Shown here: piece after piece, positions 6,772-15,890 of the stretch
Numbering within the stretch: position 1 is the stretch's first letter
Layout of the letters: every line of letters starts with the position of its first letter
Virus record (IMG/VR): IMGVR_UViG_3300038701_000232
Coordinates: 1-35,672 of that record
Source: a virus
Direction: 5' to 3' (one strand)
Length of the DNA stretch: 35,672 nucleotides
Position numbers and translations under genes: made by a program
The notes under the pieces: model-generated
Database searches by the model: none
Told to the model about the DNA's origin: nothing
What the model saw: the letters and a program-made list of their open reading frames with translations, nothing else

Positions 6772-7142
6772 AATAATAAATATTTGTTAACTAAACCCAC
6801 TCCATCTATCAAAGGAAACTATATTTAAAAAAAATATAATCTCCGATGTAGAGAAGCTCTCCCATCATTAGACTGTAGCCAAATCCATTGTTGGCAAAAT
6901 CTACACGCTTACCCACTCACGTCTCTCTAACGAGTTTTGACAGCTATCCTTATTGGGAAACTAAAGGAACCAATAACAACTAAAAGAGGGTTGTTATACT
7001 ATCTTTGTATTTGAGCTATGTGCCTCTTACTACTCAAGTACTAAGATAACTAAAAACTAGCAAATCTGTTTTATGATTTAGGGGTTATTTACTATATTAT
7101 TTTCTTATGGTTTAGGTATTTACTATAAGTATTATTTATGAT
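6772..7142. other. Long non-coding region, possibly RNA-encoding
   Basis: No supported protein gene. A structured-looking stretch at about 6840-6960 contains TGTAG-CCAA...TTGG...CTACA (6874-6905) and two short blocks that also occur near the tRNA at 28583: GTAGCCAAAT (6875-6884) and TACCCACTCACGTC (6910-6923). The rest includes an operator-like repeat and host-type promoter (6973-7007), then AT-rich sequence before the tail operon. Confidence 0.45.
6973..7007 (+). promoter_or_regulatory. Inverted repeat overlapping a host-type promoter
   Basis: ATAACAAC (6973-6980) and GTTGTTAT (6990-6997) form a perfect 8-bp inverted repeat with a 9-base loop. TATCTTTG at 7000-7007 fits the TAnnTTTG element. 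A repressor binding the repeat would block the -33 region. It points toward the tail module but lies 180 bases from its start. Confidence 0.45.
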
Positions 7143-7173
7143 AAAACAAAAAGCATATAAATCAGTTATCATA
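7143..7173 (+). promoter_or_regulatory. Candidate late promoter 2 (tail module)
   Basis: AAAACAA at 7143-7149 and GTTATCATA at 7165-7173, exactly the same spacing (22 bases start to start) as at 1623 and 19227. The tail-chaperone ATG lies 16 bases further on at 7189. Confidence 0.6.
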
Positions 7174-7188
7174 CTATATAAGTTTAAT

Positions 7189-7905
7189 ATGGCTAAAGTA
7201 CAGTTAGAAGTTAGTATACCACAATCGCTAAGTGCAATTAAACTGCACCAGTATCAGAAGTATTTAAGTGTTGCTAAGAATGTAGAAGATAGTGACAAGA
7301 ACAATGAGTTCTTAAATCTTAAAGCACTAGAGATATTTTGTGGACTAACACTAAAAGAAAGCTATGGATTGCCAGTATCTATGTTTGAGTCAGTTCTTAA
7401 ACAGCTTAGTGATTGCTTTGATGAGAGTACTGGATTAGTAAACAGATTTAAGATGACTGGCTCTGATGGAGTAACGGCAGAGTTCGGTTTTATTCCGAAC
7501 TTAGATAAAATGTCTTTTGGTGAGTACATTGACTTAGAGTCTTATATTACTGACTGGGATAATATGCATAAGGCTATGGCTGTTATGTATAGACCGATAG
7601 TTGCTGGTAAGAAGCATCTATATGAGATAGAGCCCTATGAGGGCTCAGAGAAATGGGCAGATGTGATGAAGGATGCTCCAGTTAGCGTAGCTTTAGGAGC
7701 TGTGGTTTTTTTTTATCGTTTAGGGAACAAATTGTCAAGATATACGATGAGCTCTTTACTAGCACAAGAGAAGGAGACGGAGAGTACAGTATTGAAGCAA
7801 GCTTTGGAAGAAAGTGGGGTTGGTATCAATCAATATATGGACTTGCTGGAGGAGATGTCCAAAAACTTGACTCAGTTACCAAAGTTCCATTACACACCTG
7901 CTTAA
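7189..7905 (+). CDS. Tail assembly chaperone, short form
   Basis: 238 residues from ATG 7189 (MAKVQLEVSIPQ). An upstream in-frame ATG at 7138 would place the start before the promoter motif, so I prefer 7189. The N-terminal part (1-170) is acidic/mixed; the C-terminus after FFYRLGN is helical (SLLAQEKETESTVLKQALEE). In siphoviruses the gene pair ahead of the tail genes makes two chaperone forms through a -1 frameshift, as in lambda G/GT. Here a run of nine T at 7706-7714 provides the slip site, and the -1 frame stays open for 88 codons beyond it. Both frames look protein-like over about 190 bases. Confidence 0.65.
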   Translation: MAKVQLEVSIPQSLSAIKLHQYQKYLSVAKNVEDSDKNNEFLNLKALEIFCGLTLKESYGLPVSMFESVLKQLSDCFDESTGLVNRFKMTGSDGVTAEFGFIPNLDKMSFGEYIDLESYITDWDNMHKAMAVMYRPIVAGKKHLYEIEPYEGSEKWADVMKDAPVSVALGAVVFFYRLGNKLSRYTMSSLLAQEKETESTVLKQALEESGVGINQYMDLLEEMSKNLTQLPKFHYTPA

Positions 7906-7979
7906 TGTGGTTAAGCTTTGAGAAAGAAAAAAACGAAGTAGAAGCGAAAATGATAAAACAATCTTACAATAAGAATTAA
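7189..7979 (+). CDS. Tail assembly chaperone, frameshifted long form
   Basis: Slippage by -1 on TTT TTT at 7708-7713 moves translation to TTA at 7713. The new frame runs FREQIVKIYDELF..., then KWGWYQSIYGLAGGDVQKL, VTKVPLHTCLMWLSFEKEKN and EVEAKMIKQ to TAA at 7977-7979. That sequence has clear protein character and looks like the conserved C-terminal domain of Bacteroidetes phage tail chaperones. The -1 frame has a stop at 7683-7685, so the slip must lie between there and the short-form stop, and the T-run is the only plausible site. Fusion length is about 263 residues. A homopolymer miscount is the alternative, but the 0 frame is also open and protein-like. Confidence 0.65.
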
Positions 7980-7981
7980 GG

Positions 7982-8440
7982 ATGACACAAGTATACGACA
8001 TAGTAGACAAATTGAAGGATCGTCTTAGGACGAATCCTAATGTGTTTACGGTAACATATGGAGACTTATCAGAAGTAGACCTCAACAAGACTACTATATT
8101 TCCTTTAAGCCACTTAAATATCACTAATGTAATATTTGATGGGCCAACAATGAATTTTACTATCCAGTTACTTGCTTTAGATGTAGTGGACTATAACAAG
8201 GATGCTCCGAGCAAGGATGTAATTAATGGCAATGATAACTTACAGGACGTATACAATAGTCAGCTACAAGTTATAAATGATGTGGTTCAGCAGCTCAGAA
8301 GAGGTGATTTGTTCTCCGATAGGCTTCAGTTGCTGGAAGCACCTTCAGCCCAGCCATTTAAAGACAGATTTGAGAATGAGTTAGCTGGGTGGGGTATAAA
8401 TATTAATGTTGCATTGCCTAACGATATAAGTATCTGCTAA
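7982..8440 (+). CDS. Probable tail completion / neck protein
   Basis: 152 residues, alpha/beta with the stretch PLSHLNITNVIFDGPTMNFT followed by LLALDVVDYN. An N-terminal helix (DIVDKLKDRLRTNP) and its position between the chaperone and the gp10-like protein fit a tail terminator or head-tail joining role. The ATG overlaps nothing, but the downstream gene starts in the last base of its stop (TAATG). Assignment rests on context and general shape rather than a named motif. Confidence 0.5.
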   Translation: MTQVYDIVDKLKDRLRTNPNVFTVTYGDLSEVDLNKTTIFPLSHLNITNVIFDGPTMNFTIQLLALDVVDYNKDAPSKDVINGNDNLQDVYNSQLQVINDVVQQLRRGDLFSDRLQLLEAPSAQPFKDRFENELAGWGININVALPNDISIC

Positions 8441-8940
8441 TGGCTTCTATGAGCTTTGACAATCTCCAAGCGGAGTTGAATAAATACGGTAAGCTGCTTG
8501 TCGAGAGATATAAGGCTCAGATGAAGATTGATGGCACAGATGCTACTGGAGATACTGCTAACAGCATAAAGTACATAGCTACTCAAAGCGAGCTAGACAT
8601 TATTGCTGACAAGGCATTGGAGTATGTAGATAAAGGTAGAAAGGCTGGAGAGGCACCTCCATTGTCTGCCATAGCACAATGGGCTAGAGCAAAGGGAATA
8701 AGACCAAGAGGAGGCGGTGGTTCGTTTATAAAGTCTAATGCTATAACAGAGTATTGGATGATTAAAAACATAGCCAAGTCTATTGCTGAGAATGGAACAA
8801 TAAAAAGGTTTGGATACAAGGGTTCTGGAATTATAGACTTTGTATACCAAAGCAATAAAGACGAAGTGTTAAACGGTATATTTGCTGCATATGGCAGAGA
8901 TATACAAGAAATGATTGACGAAATAGTAAAACAAAAATAA
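8440..8940 (+). CDS. HK97 gp10-like tail/head-tail protein
   Basis: 166 residues. Features typical of the HK97-gp10 family: a long N-terminal amphipathic helix, TGDTANSIKY, the GRKAGEAPPLSAIAQWARAK segment and a C-terminal helix after GYKGSGIIDFVYQ. The family sits at the head-tail interface or completes the tail. It is coupled at both ends by TAATG overlaps (8440 and 8940), placing it in the tail operon. Confidence 0.65.
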   Translation: MASMSFDNLQAELNKYGKLLVERYKAQMKIDGTDATGDTANSIKYIATQSELDIIADKALEYVDKGRKAGEAPPLSAIAQWARAKGIRPRGGGGSFIKSNAITEYWMIKNIAKSIAENGTIKRFGYKGSGIIDFVYQSNKDEVLNGIFAAYGRDIQEMIDEIVKQK

Positions 8941-9854
8941 TGGCGAATATATTACTCAGAAGCCCTTACTATGTGACAGACACTGAAAGCGGTGCTGCAT
9001 ATGCCAACTTAGGACTTACTGTTAATGGTGTTTTAAGGTATGTAATAACAAATGACACAAACTCAGCTGGTACTGCTGTGTTTGAGATAAGTAGGCTGGC
9101 TAAAGACTTCTTAACTATATTGTTCAATGGCTCTTATATATCTTACACCAATAGTATACAAATTGTATTGAGTTTTTACAACTCTAATGGAGTTCAAGTT
9201 GGTCAAACCAGAAATATGAGTCACAAAGGGTTTGGAGGGTATGGAGATTACGAGGACGGCCCAAATAGCGTAGTAGACCCCTCTGTTATTATGCAGAGTA
9301 ATACTACTGCCTATGTACCGCAAAACACCCCTGGCTTTATTCCTTATGAAGACAATGGGTCTATAGGTTATGAGGCTTTTGGGCCTACGAGCCCAAGCCT
9401 CAATGTGCAAGGTACCATAGTAACGATAAGAAGAATATGCGACCCCAAATATACTCCAGTTAAGATAACTTTTGTAAACAAGTTTGGTGCATTGCAGGAC
9501 ATATACTTTGATAAGAAGTCAACTAATGAAATGTCTGTGCAAAGAGACACTTACAAATCAAACATAAGAGACTTCAATGGAACATATCAGACAGACAGAC
9601 ACGTTTACAAAAACTTCTTAGTTAACGGAAGGGAGAGGGTTACAGCTAATACTGGCTTTGTATGTGAATCTATGAACCAGCCATTTAAGCAGCTTATGCT
9701 AACCGAACAAGCTTGGGCTACTGTTAACGGAACTATTATACCTATAAACATATTAGACTCTAACTTTACGTTTAAAAAGTCTGTAAACGAGAAATTAATA
9801 AACTATACTATTCAGTTTGAGTATTCTTTTGACTCAATAAACAACATATACTAA
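8940..9854 (+). CDS. Tail protein, beta-rich
   Basis: 304 residues, almost entirely beta-strand-like with many Asn, Thr, Gly and Tyr, as in virion surface or distal tail proteins (PYYVTDTESGAAYANLGLTV near the start). The second half contains DPKYTPVKITFVNKFGALQ and a segment typical of receptor- or carbohydrate-facing beta domains. It lies directly before the 1388-residue tail-tip protein. A distal tail or baseplate-like role is likely; I cannot name a family. Confidence 0.5.
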   Translation: MANILLRSPYYVTDTESGAAYANLGLTVNGVLRYVITNDTNSAGTAVFEISRLAKDFLTILFNGSYISYTNSIQIVLSFYNSNGVQVGQTRNMSHKGFGGYGDYEDGPNSVVDPSVIMQSNTTAYVPQNTPGFIPYEDNGSIGYEAFGPTSPSLNVQGTIVTIRRICDPKYTPVKITFVNKFGALQDIYFDKKSTNEMSVQRDTYKSNIRDFNGTYQTDRHVYKNFLVNGRERVTANTGFVCESMNQPFKQLMLTEQAWATVNGTIIPINILDSNFTFKKSVNEKLINYTIQFEYSFDSINNIY

Positions 9855-12800
9855 ATGCAAATAGTACAACTATACGTCCAGGGTCAAAGGCTAGATATGT
9901 TTAACGATGAATCCATAAATATAACGGATTCTATAAAAAACGTAAAAGACATATCTAAGGTTTTTACTAAGTTCTCTCAAAGCTTTACAGTTCCTGCTTC
10001 AGACACTAACAACAAAATATTTAAGCATTACTACAACAACAACATAGATAATGGTTTTGATGCCAGGAAGAAAGTAAATGCAAAGATATTCATTAGCGAC
10101 ATAGAGTTTAGTAATGGAAAAGTTAAGCTGGAAGGTGTTGATCTAAAAAACAATAGACCACATTCATACAGACTAACCTTCTTTGGTGGTGTGGTAGATT
10201 TAAAGGACTTATTGGCTGAGGATAAAATTGGAGAGCTTTCGTGGCTTTCTAATTTTAATATGACATATAACAAAACCGAAGTTATAGATGGTCTTAGAGA
10301 GGGTAAGAGCTACACAGTAGATTCTGTTTCTTACCCAAAATCTTTAGTTATACCGATTATGACGCCTCAACAGAGGCTTTATTACGACTCTTCTGACAGC
10401 ACAGTAGGCACTGGTAATTTATATGCTGGAGATTCTATTTCACACGGAGTAGAGTGGACTCAGTTAAAACCTGCGTTAAGAATATACAATATAATAAAAG
10501 CAATTGAAAAGAAGTATAACACAGACAATGGATATGCTTCTAGTATTGTCTTTTCTGAAGACTTCTTTAACACAACCAATGAAAACTTCTACGAGCTATA
10601 TATGTGGCTTCATAGAAAGGAAGGGACTGTTTTTGATAACTTACAAGGATTATTTGCTAAAAACATAAACACATTACCGACAACAAGCCAAGATGGAATA
10701 TTCTTTAATGGCAGCAGCTTCTCTATATATGATGTATTTTCATTTGGGGCTAGATACTATACCACCACTATAAACTTAGACCTACCTAGCGACAAGGTGT
10801 TTAACGTAGTTCTACTTAAAAGCGGAACTGAAATATATAGGTCTGACGATAATACTGGAAGCACTAGCTATGCGTTTGACGTTGGTGATTTAGTGAATGG
10901 TTTCTACGAGATAAGAATAGAATCAGAGGCTGCACTTACTCTTACTGGCGATGTTACTACCGTTAGATTTGATTACAACGGGAACCAATCTCTTGGGGAG
11001 TTTAACATATCTAGTTTCGATTTGTTAGCTGACTATGAGTTTGAAATAACACAGCAAATACCAGATATGAAAGTTATAGACTTTCTATCTGGACTGTTTA
11101 AGATGTTTAACCTTACCGCATACGAAGAAGATGGTATCATTAAGGTTCAGCATTTAGACGCATACTATGACTCTGGTACAGAGTATGACATAACAAAGTA
11201 TGTTGACATTTCTAACATTTCTGTAGACAGCTCTTTATTGTACAAAGAAATAGAGTTTAAATACAATGGACTAGGAAGCTTACAGGCTAAAAAGCACAAA
11301 GAGATATTTAACGAGGAATGGGCTACTGAAAAATACAGAGGTGGAAGCGATTATGATGGTCAAAAGTACACAGTTGGACTGCCTTTTGAACATATGAAGT
11401 ATGAGCGTTTAATTGACTTAAACAATGACACAAATACAACCGTTCAATGGGGATGGATGGTTTCAGACCTAAACGATAGTGATGCGTATGCTAATGGATC
11501 AACATATTTAGGTCAGCCATTATTGTTTTACCCTAACTTAATTGTGGTAGGTACCAGCATAAGAATAACTGACGCTGGAACTTATAGTGACACTCAAAGA
11601 TACCACCTGCCAAGTAACGCTCTTGAAACTGTAGAGTCTGCCAACATAAACTTTAAAGCAGAGCTTAACGAGTACACTAATGAAATATTTAGGGATACAC
11701 TATTCCTTAAATACTACTCTAAGTATATACAGTCTGTTTTTGAGTTCAAGAACAGAATAACAAAAGTTAAGTGCTACTTACCTCTTAGAATTGTATCTAA
11801 GTATAAATTGTCAGATATATTTAGAATAAAAAACAACAAGTACAGAATAAACAGCATAAGCACAGATTTGCTGTCTGGAGAGAGTGAAATTGAGCTTTTA
11901 AGCTTTATATCAGAATACCAATCAGAGGTCAATCCTCCACTACCAACCCCAGACTGTTTTACTTCAGACTCTTTGTTGGTTTCTGTAGATTCTGAAACAC
12001 CAACAGTTGATTGTGATACTCAAACAGAGGTTTCATTGCCAACTGTTACTACTCAATCAGCAAGCTCAGTAGGAACTGCATCTTCTGTACTTAACGGAAC
12101 TGTTACAGAAGTTGGAAATCCACCTTATACACAAAGAGGGTTTTACTGGAAGCTTGGAACTGGAGACCCAACATCTTCTGATAATACAATATCAGTTGCA
12201 GGAACTGGAGCAAACTCATTTGATGCGTTGTTAAACTCTCTAGATGACAATACTCAATACTCGTATAGAGCGTTTGCTATAAACACTCAAGGAACTGCCT
12301 ATGGTGCTACAATTTCTTTCACTACTCAAGAAGCCTCTAGCCCTATAGCACCAACAGTGCAAACTACTGGCAGTTCAAATATAAATGAGACTACCGCTAC
12401 GATTATAGGTAATGTCACGGAGGTTGGAAATCCAGCATACACTCAGAAAGGATTCTACTGGAAATTAGGAACTGGAACTCCTACCGCATCCGATAACATA
12501 GCTTATGGCTCTGGATTCAATGCTGGCTCTTATAGTGTAAATTTATCTGGCTTATCAAACAACAACACATACTCATTTAGAGCCTTTGTATCTAATGGTG
12601 TTGATGCTATAGGATTAGGAAATGTACTTACGTTTGAAACGTCTACTCCAGTAGTTGAATACGCTCCAAGCGTTTCAACGCTTTACGCTTCTCCTGGAAG
12701 TGATTTCGCTTACTTATATGGAAACATCTCAGACGTTGGTAATCCTAATTACACAGAGAAAGGTTTCTATTGGAAACAAGGTACTGGAGACCCAACTCCT

Positions 12801-14021
12801 TCAGATAATGTAGTATATGTTAGTGGAACTTCTGCTGGAGACTTTTCTTCTGGAATCATAGGAGGTCTGACCACAGATACTACTTATAGCTTTAGGGCGT
12901 TTGCTACCAATACCGTGTTAACATCCCTTGGTTCTACTTTAAGTTTTGTTACAGAGGAACCTGTAACTTGCGATGGAGGTACTCTGTTCTTCCAAGGCGG
13001 TACTGTTACTGGCGTTAACGCAACAGTATCCTCTGGAAATGTAATTTATAGTACTGGGCAATGTGGAAGCCCAATGCCCACAACTAACTTTAATTTATTT
13101 AACAATCAGACTGGAGAATGGAATTCTACATCTCAAGTTACAAGTATACAATTATTTGAGGGGTCTAACGGAGGCCCTTACGGTACAAATGTTACTAATG
13201 ACTACAATATAAACAAATCCTTAAGTGGTGGTGTTATAACTATATCTGTTAGCGGTGTATTTCCAACCGCAGATGATGATGGAGATAAGTACCTACATTT
13301 TCAAATAACCGCTGTAGCTGTAGACACATATCAAACAACAATAAACTTACCCCCTACAAATGCAGTAAATCACGCTAGCGTTAACGTGACTGCAAATACT
13401 AGTGTGGGCTACCCAGCTAGTAGGGATGGTTCAACTGGGAACACTCAATGTGTTCCAGTAGGAGAGGATGGAGATGCATTTGAGTATACGGTTACTTACA
13501 CGGCTGATAGTGGTTATGAGTTTACTGGGATAGGCAACATTCAGCCAGCTCCAACTACAGATAATCCAACTGTATCTGTTTCTGTAGACTCATATACTTC
13601 AAGTACGATAACTATAACAATATCTGGTACAATACAAGCTTCTAATGAAATAGCTAACCTAAACTGGGGAGGTACCGCAATAGCAGACCCAGCTACATCT
13701 TTTACCGCTTTGTATAGATTTGGTTCTTCTGGTTCTTGGCAGTCAATACCAGCTGGAGGGATTGATGTTGGTTCTGGTGGAGTTATAATACAAGTTCAGA
13801 TAACTCCAAACGGAGGTTACTACGTTCAATTAGGAAATAATATTGTTACAGCATCTGTATCTCCTACAACTGCATATGGAGGCGATGTTACTGTTCACGA
13901 TGTTGTTATAAATACATTTAGTGGAGGAGAAGGTAATCAATCATCTCTTATGAGAGTTTACCCTAGAGCAAGCTCGTCTTCTATAGGAAACATAAGGTTT
14001 AATTATTTTGATTCAATATAA
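9855..14021 (+). CDS. Tail-tip / host-attachment protein with three FN3-like repeats
   Basis: 1388 residues, the largest gene. Residues 1-690 form a tail-tip hub-like region starting VQLYVQGQRLDMFNDESI, with FTKFSQSFTVPASDTNNKIF near 38-57, a pattern I associate with Bacteroidetes phage tail proteins. About residues 725-1035 contain three tandem ~100-residue fibronectin-like repeats, each with EVGNPxYTxxGFYWKxGTG, SDN and (Y/F)SFRAFxxN motifs. The last 350 residues are a Gly/Thr-rich beta region likely to contact the host. It ends two bases before a small gene and 147 bases before the tape measure. Confidence 0.7.
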   Translation: MQIVQLYVQGQRLDMFNDESINITDSIKNVKDISKVFTKFSQSFTVPASDTNNKIFKHYYNNNIDNGFDARKKVNAKIFISDIEFSNGKVKLEGVDLKNNRPHSYRLTFFGGVVDLKDLLAEDKIGELSWLSNFNMTYNKTEVIDGLREGKSYTVDSVSYPKSLVIPIMTPQQRLYYDSSDSTVGTGNLYAGDSISHGVEWTQLKPALRIYNIIKAIEKKYNTDNGYASSIVFSEDFFNTTNENFYELYMWLHRKEGTVFDNLQGLFAKNINTLPTTSQDGIFFNGSSFSIYDVFSFGARYYTTTINLDLPSDKVFNVVLLKSGTEIYRSDDNTGSTSYAFDVGDLVNGFYEIRIESEAALTLTGDVTTVRFDYNGNQSLGEFNISSFDLLADYEFEITQQIPDMKVIDFLSGLFKMFNLTAYEEDGIIKVQHLDAYYDSGTEYDITKYVDISNISVDSSLLYKEIEFKYNGLGSLQAKKHKEIFNEEWATEKYRGGSDYDGQKYTVGLPFEHMKYERLIDLNNDTNTTVQWGWMVSDLNDSDAYANGSTYLGQPLLFYPNLIVVGTSIRITDAGTYSDTQRYHLPSNALETVESANINFKAELNEYTNEIFRDTLFLKYYSKYIQSVFEFKNRITKVKCYLPLRIVSKYKLSDIFRIKNNKYRINSISTDLLSGESEIELLSFISEYQSEVNPPLPTPDCFTSDSLLVSVDSETPTVDCDTQTEVSLPTVTTQSASSVGTASSVLNGTVTEVGNPPYTQRGFYWKLGTGDPTSSDNTISVAGTGANSFDALLNSLDDNTQYSYRAFAINTQGTAYGATISFTTQEASSPIAPTVQTTGSSNINETTATIIGNVTEVGNPAYTQKGFYWKLGTGTPTASDNIAYGSGFNAGSYSVNLSGLSNNNTYSFRAFVSNGVDAIGLGNVLTFETSTPVVEYAPSVSTLYASPGSDFAYLYGNISDVGNPNYTEKGFYWKQGTGDPTPSDNVVYVSGTSAGDFSSGIIGGLTTDTTYSFRAFATNTVLTSLGSTLSFVTEEPVTCDGGTLFFQGGTVTGVNATVSSGNVIYSTGQCGSPMPTTNFNLFNNQTGEWNSTSQVTSIQLFEGSNGGPYGTNVTNDYNINKSLSGGVITISVSGVFPTADDDGDKYLHFQITAVAVDTYQTTINLPPTNAVNHASVNVTANTSVGYPASRDGSTGNTQCVPVGEDGDAFEYTVTYTADSGYEFTGIGNIQPAPTTDNPTVSVSVDSYTSSTITITISGTIQASNEIANLNWGGTAIADPATSFTALYRFGSSGSWQSIPAGGIDVGSGGVIIQVQITPNGGYYVQLGNNIVTASVSPTTAYGGDVTVHDVVINTFSGGEGNQSSLMRVYPRASSSSIGNIRFNYFDSI

Positions 14022-14022
14022 T

Positions 14023-14181
14023 ATGATTAAGAACATAATAGACTTACTTAATTCTGATGATTGGTATGTCGGAGACGAAGATATAGACATCGCAAAGGGG
14101 AAGTATCAAGCTCCTAAGAGCTTCAAGGAACTAAGAACAAGTATAAAACGAAACACATACAAAGGAAATGGCAGAGACTAA
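14023..14181 (+). CDS. Small protein between tail tip and tape measure
   Basis: 52 residues (MIKNIIDLLNSDDWYVGDED onward), acidic then basic (SFKELRTSIKRNTYKGNGRD). The ATG lies one base after the tail-tip stop, and the last 14 bases overlap the tape-measure start, so translational coupling is likely. No family recognised. Confidence 0.6.
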   Translation: MIKNIIDLLNSDDWYVGDEDIDIAKGKYQAPKSFKELRTSIKRNTYKGNGRD

Positions 14182-15856
14182 TATAAAGATACTAAAATTA
14201 GAGGTAGACACGGGTACTGGAGCATTAAAAGTAAACGAAGTTACTCAAAGTGTAGACAAAGCTACTTCTTCTGTAAAAGAATTCAATCGAGAAGCAAAGA
14301 AGACTACTAAGGATGGTTTAAATCCTATGATAGATAAGACTGGTCTTGCTGGAGCTACAGTAGTCGAACTTGGTAGAACCATATCTGACTCTAACTACGG
14401 AATTAGAGGTATGGCAAACAACTTATCTCAATTGTCTACCTTGTTTATTACTTTAGTTACAACTACTGGCGGTCTTACCAATGGTATAACCGCATTGTTT
14501 CAGGCTTTGGCTGGGCCATTAGGAATAATAATAGCGTTTCAAACGGTAATAACTCTTTTAGAGAGATTCAGTATAGAAGAGGAAAAGGCTAAAAAATCAG
14601 TTGATGATTTAACTAAAAGCCTTGAGTTCCAGTCTTCAAAATTAGACTTCCTAGGTAGATTCGCTATAGGTTCAGCAGATGCGTTGGCGGCTTTAAGAAG
14701 GGAATACAAAGAACTAGATGAATTTTTAAGCTCATTACCAGAGGGGGCTGATCAATTAGCTGAAAACATAAACTTTGCAATAGAACAGCAGCAGAGACTG
14801 TTAGATGTTAGAGCATCTATATCTAATATAACAAAGCAATTAACTGATGATGAAAAAGAGCTGACAGAGAATCAAAGAAGTGAACTTATCTATGATTTGG
14901 TTGACGCTTACGAGCTAGAGAGTGAAATACTAAAGTTACTAAAACCACAGCAAGAAATAGGCATAGAGCTTACGGCAGATGCTATAGACAAAGACAAGGA
15001 AAGAAAAGCTGCTATAGAAGAATTAATAAAGAAATTTAAAGAGTTAGCTATTCAAACCGCAAAAGATGATGAGGCAAGAAAGAAGTGGGCAGAAAAAAGG
15101 CTAAAGGAGGATGTAAATGCATTTGCAGTATTTGCTGAAAACTACACTAAAGATGCAGAGGCAAGAAAAAGAAATGAAGAAAGAGTAGAGAGATTTAGGC
15201 AAGAAAGATTAGCAAAAGAAGCTGAGTACGCAATGGCTCTTGGTGCCATTGTTTCTGGTATAGCAGATAATGTTGATGCTTCTTATCAAAAGGAAATAGA
15301 CATTGAGCGAAACAAGACTACAGCTATAAATAATGAACTTAGAAAACGCCTTTCTAATGAACAGCTTTCTGCCAATGAAAGAAAAAACATACAAAATCAA
15401 ATAGCTAAAAACGATGAGGCTCTAAGGCTTAAGCAAGAAGAAATAGAGAAGAAACAGTTTAAGGCAAATAAAGTTGCTGCTATTGCCGAAGCAACCATAA
15501 GTACATTTTTAGCGGCCAACAATGTTCTTGCTCAAACAAAGGGAGGTTCGATTGCAAGAATAGCTGGTATGATTGCTGTTATAGGTGCTGGATTGGCCAA
15601 TGTTGCTATGATTTCTAAACAACAGTTTGTTTCTAGTCAGTCTTCATTAGGAGCAGGTGCTACGACAACTGGATCTACTGGTGCAAATGTACAAGCCCCA
15701 GACTTTAATATAGTGGGTCAATCTAATGTAAATCAACTTGCAGAGGTTGTAAGCTCTCAATTAGATAAACCAATAAAAACTTATGTGGTTACTAAGGATG
15801 TTAGCACAGCACAAAGTATGGAAAGAAACATTGTGAATGGAGCTTCTATAGGTTAA
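14168..15856 (+). CDS. Tail tape measure protein
   Basis: 562 residues. Early coiled-coil (VDKATSSVKEFNREAKK), then a long hydrophobic, Gly-rich stretch at about 85-130 (LFITLVTTTGGLTNGITALF, then PLGIIIAFQTVITLL), then extended Glu/Lys/Arg-rich helices (about 150-430), a second hydrophobic segment (AGMIAVIGAGLANVAMI) and a glycine-rich C-terminus. This is the standard tape-measure layout: it sets tail length and is ejected into the host. At 562 residues, about 1.5 Angstrom per residue predicts a short siphovirus tail of roughly 80 nm. Confidence 0.8.
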   Translation: MAETNIKILKLEVDTGTGALKVNEVTQSVDKATSSVKEFNREAKKTTKDGLNPMIDKTGLAGATVVELGRTISDSNYGIRGMANNLSQLSTLFITLVTTTGGLTNGITALFQALAGPLGIIIAFQTVITLLERFSIEEEKAKKSVDDLTKSLEFQSSKLDFLGRFAIGSADALAALRREYKELDEFLSSLPEGADQLAENINFAIEQQQRLLDVRASISNITKQLTDDEKELTENQRSELIYDLVDAYELESEILKLLKPQQEIGIELTADAIDKDKERKAAIEELIKKFKELAIQTAKDDEARKKWAEKRLKEDVNAFAVFAENYTKDAEARKRNEERVERFRQERLAKEAEYAMALGAIVSGIADNVDASYQKEIDIERNKTTAINNELRKRLSNEQLSANERKNIQNQIAKNDEALRLKQEEIEKKQFKANKVAAIAEATISTFLAANNVLAQTKGGSIARIAGMIAVIGAGLANVAMISKQQFVSSQSSLGAGATTTGSTGANVQAPDFNIVGQSNVNQLAEVVSSQLDKPIKTYVVTKDVSTAQSMERNIVNGASIG

Positions 15857-15858
15857 AT

Positions 15859-15888
15859 AAAACAAATAAAAATTAATCGGTTATCATA
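15859..15888 (+). promoter_or_regulatory. Candidate late promoter 3 (protease operon)
   Basis: AAAACAA at 15859-15865 and GTTATCATA-type block at 15880-15888 (GGTTATCATATT), spacing 21. The next ATG is at 15891, so a transcript starting a few bases after TATCAT would be leaderless or nearly so. Confidence 0.6.
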
Positions 15889-15890
15889 TT

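Noticed and set aside
7138-7188. ATG 7138 as start of the tail chaperone
   Set aside because: It lies upstream of the promoter motif; ATG 7189 gives the natural MAKVQLEVSIP start.
8583-8855. Minus-strand ORFs of 85-90 residues opposite the gp10-like gene
   Set aside because: Antisense shadows of a well-supported gene with no motif; similar shadows at 9111, 10031, 20511 and 28183 were dropped for the same reason.
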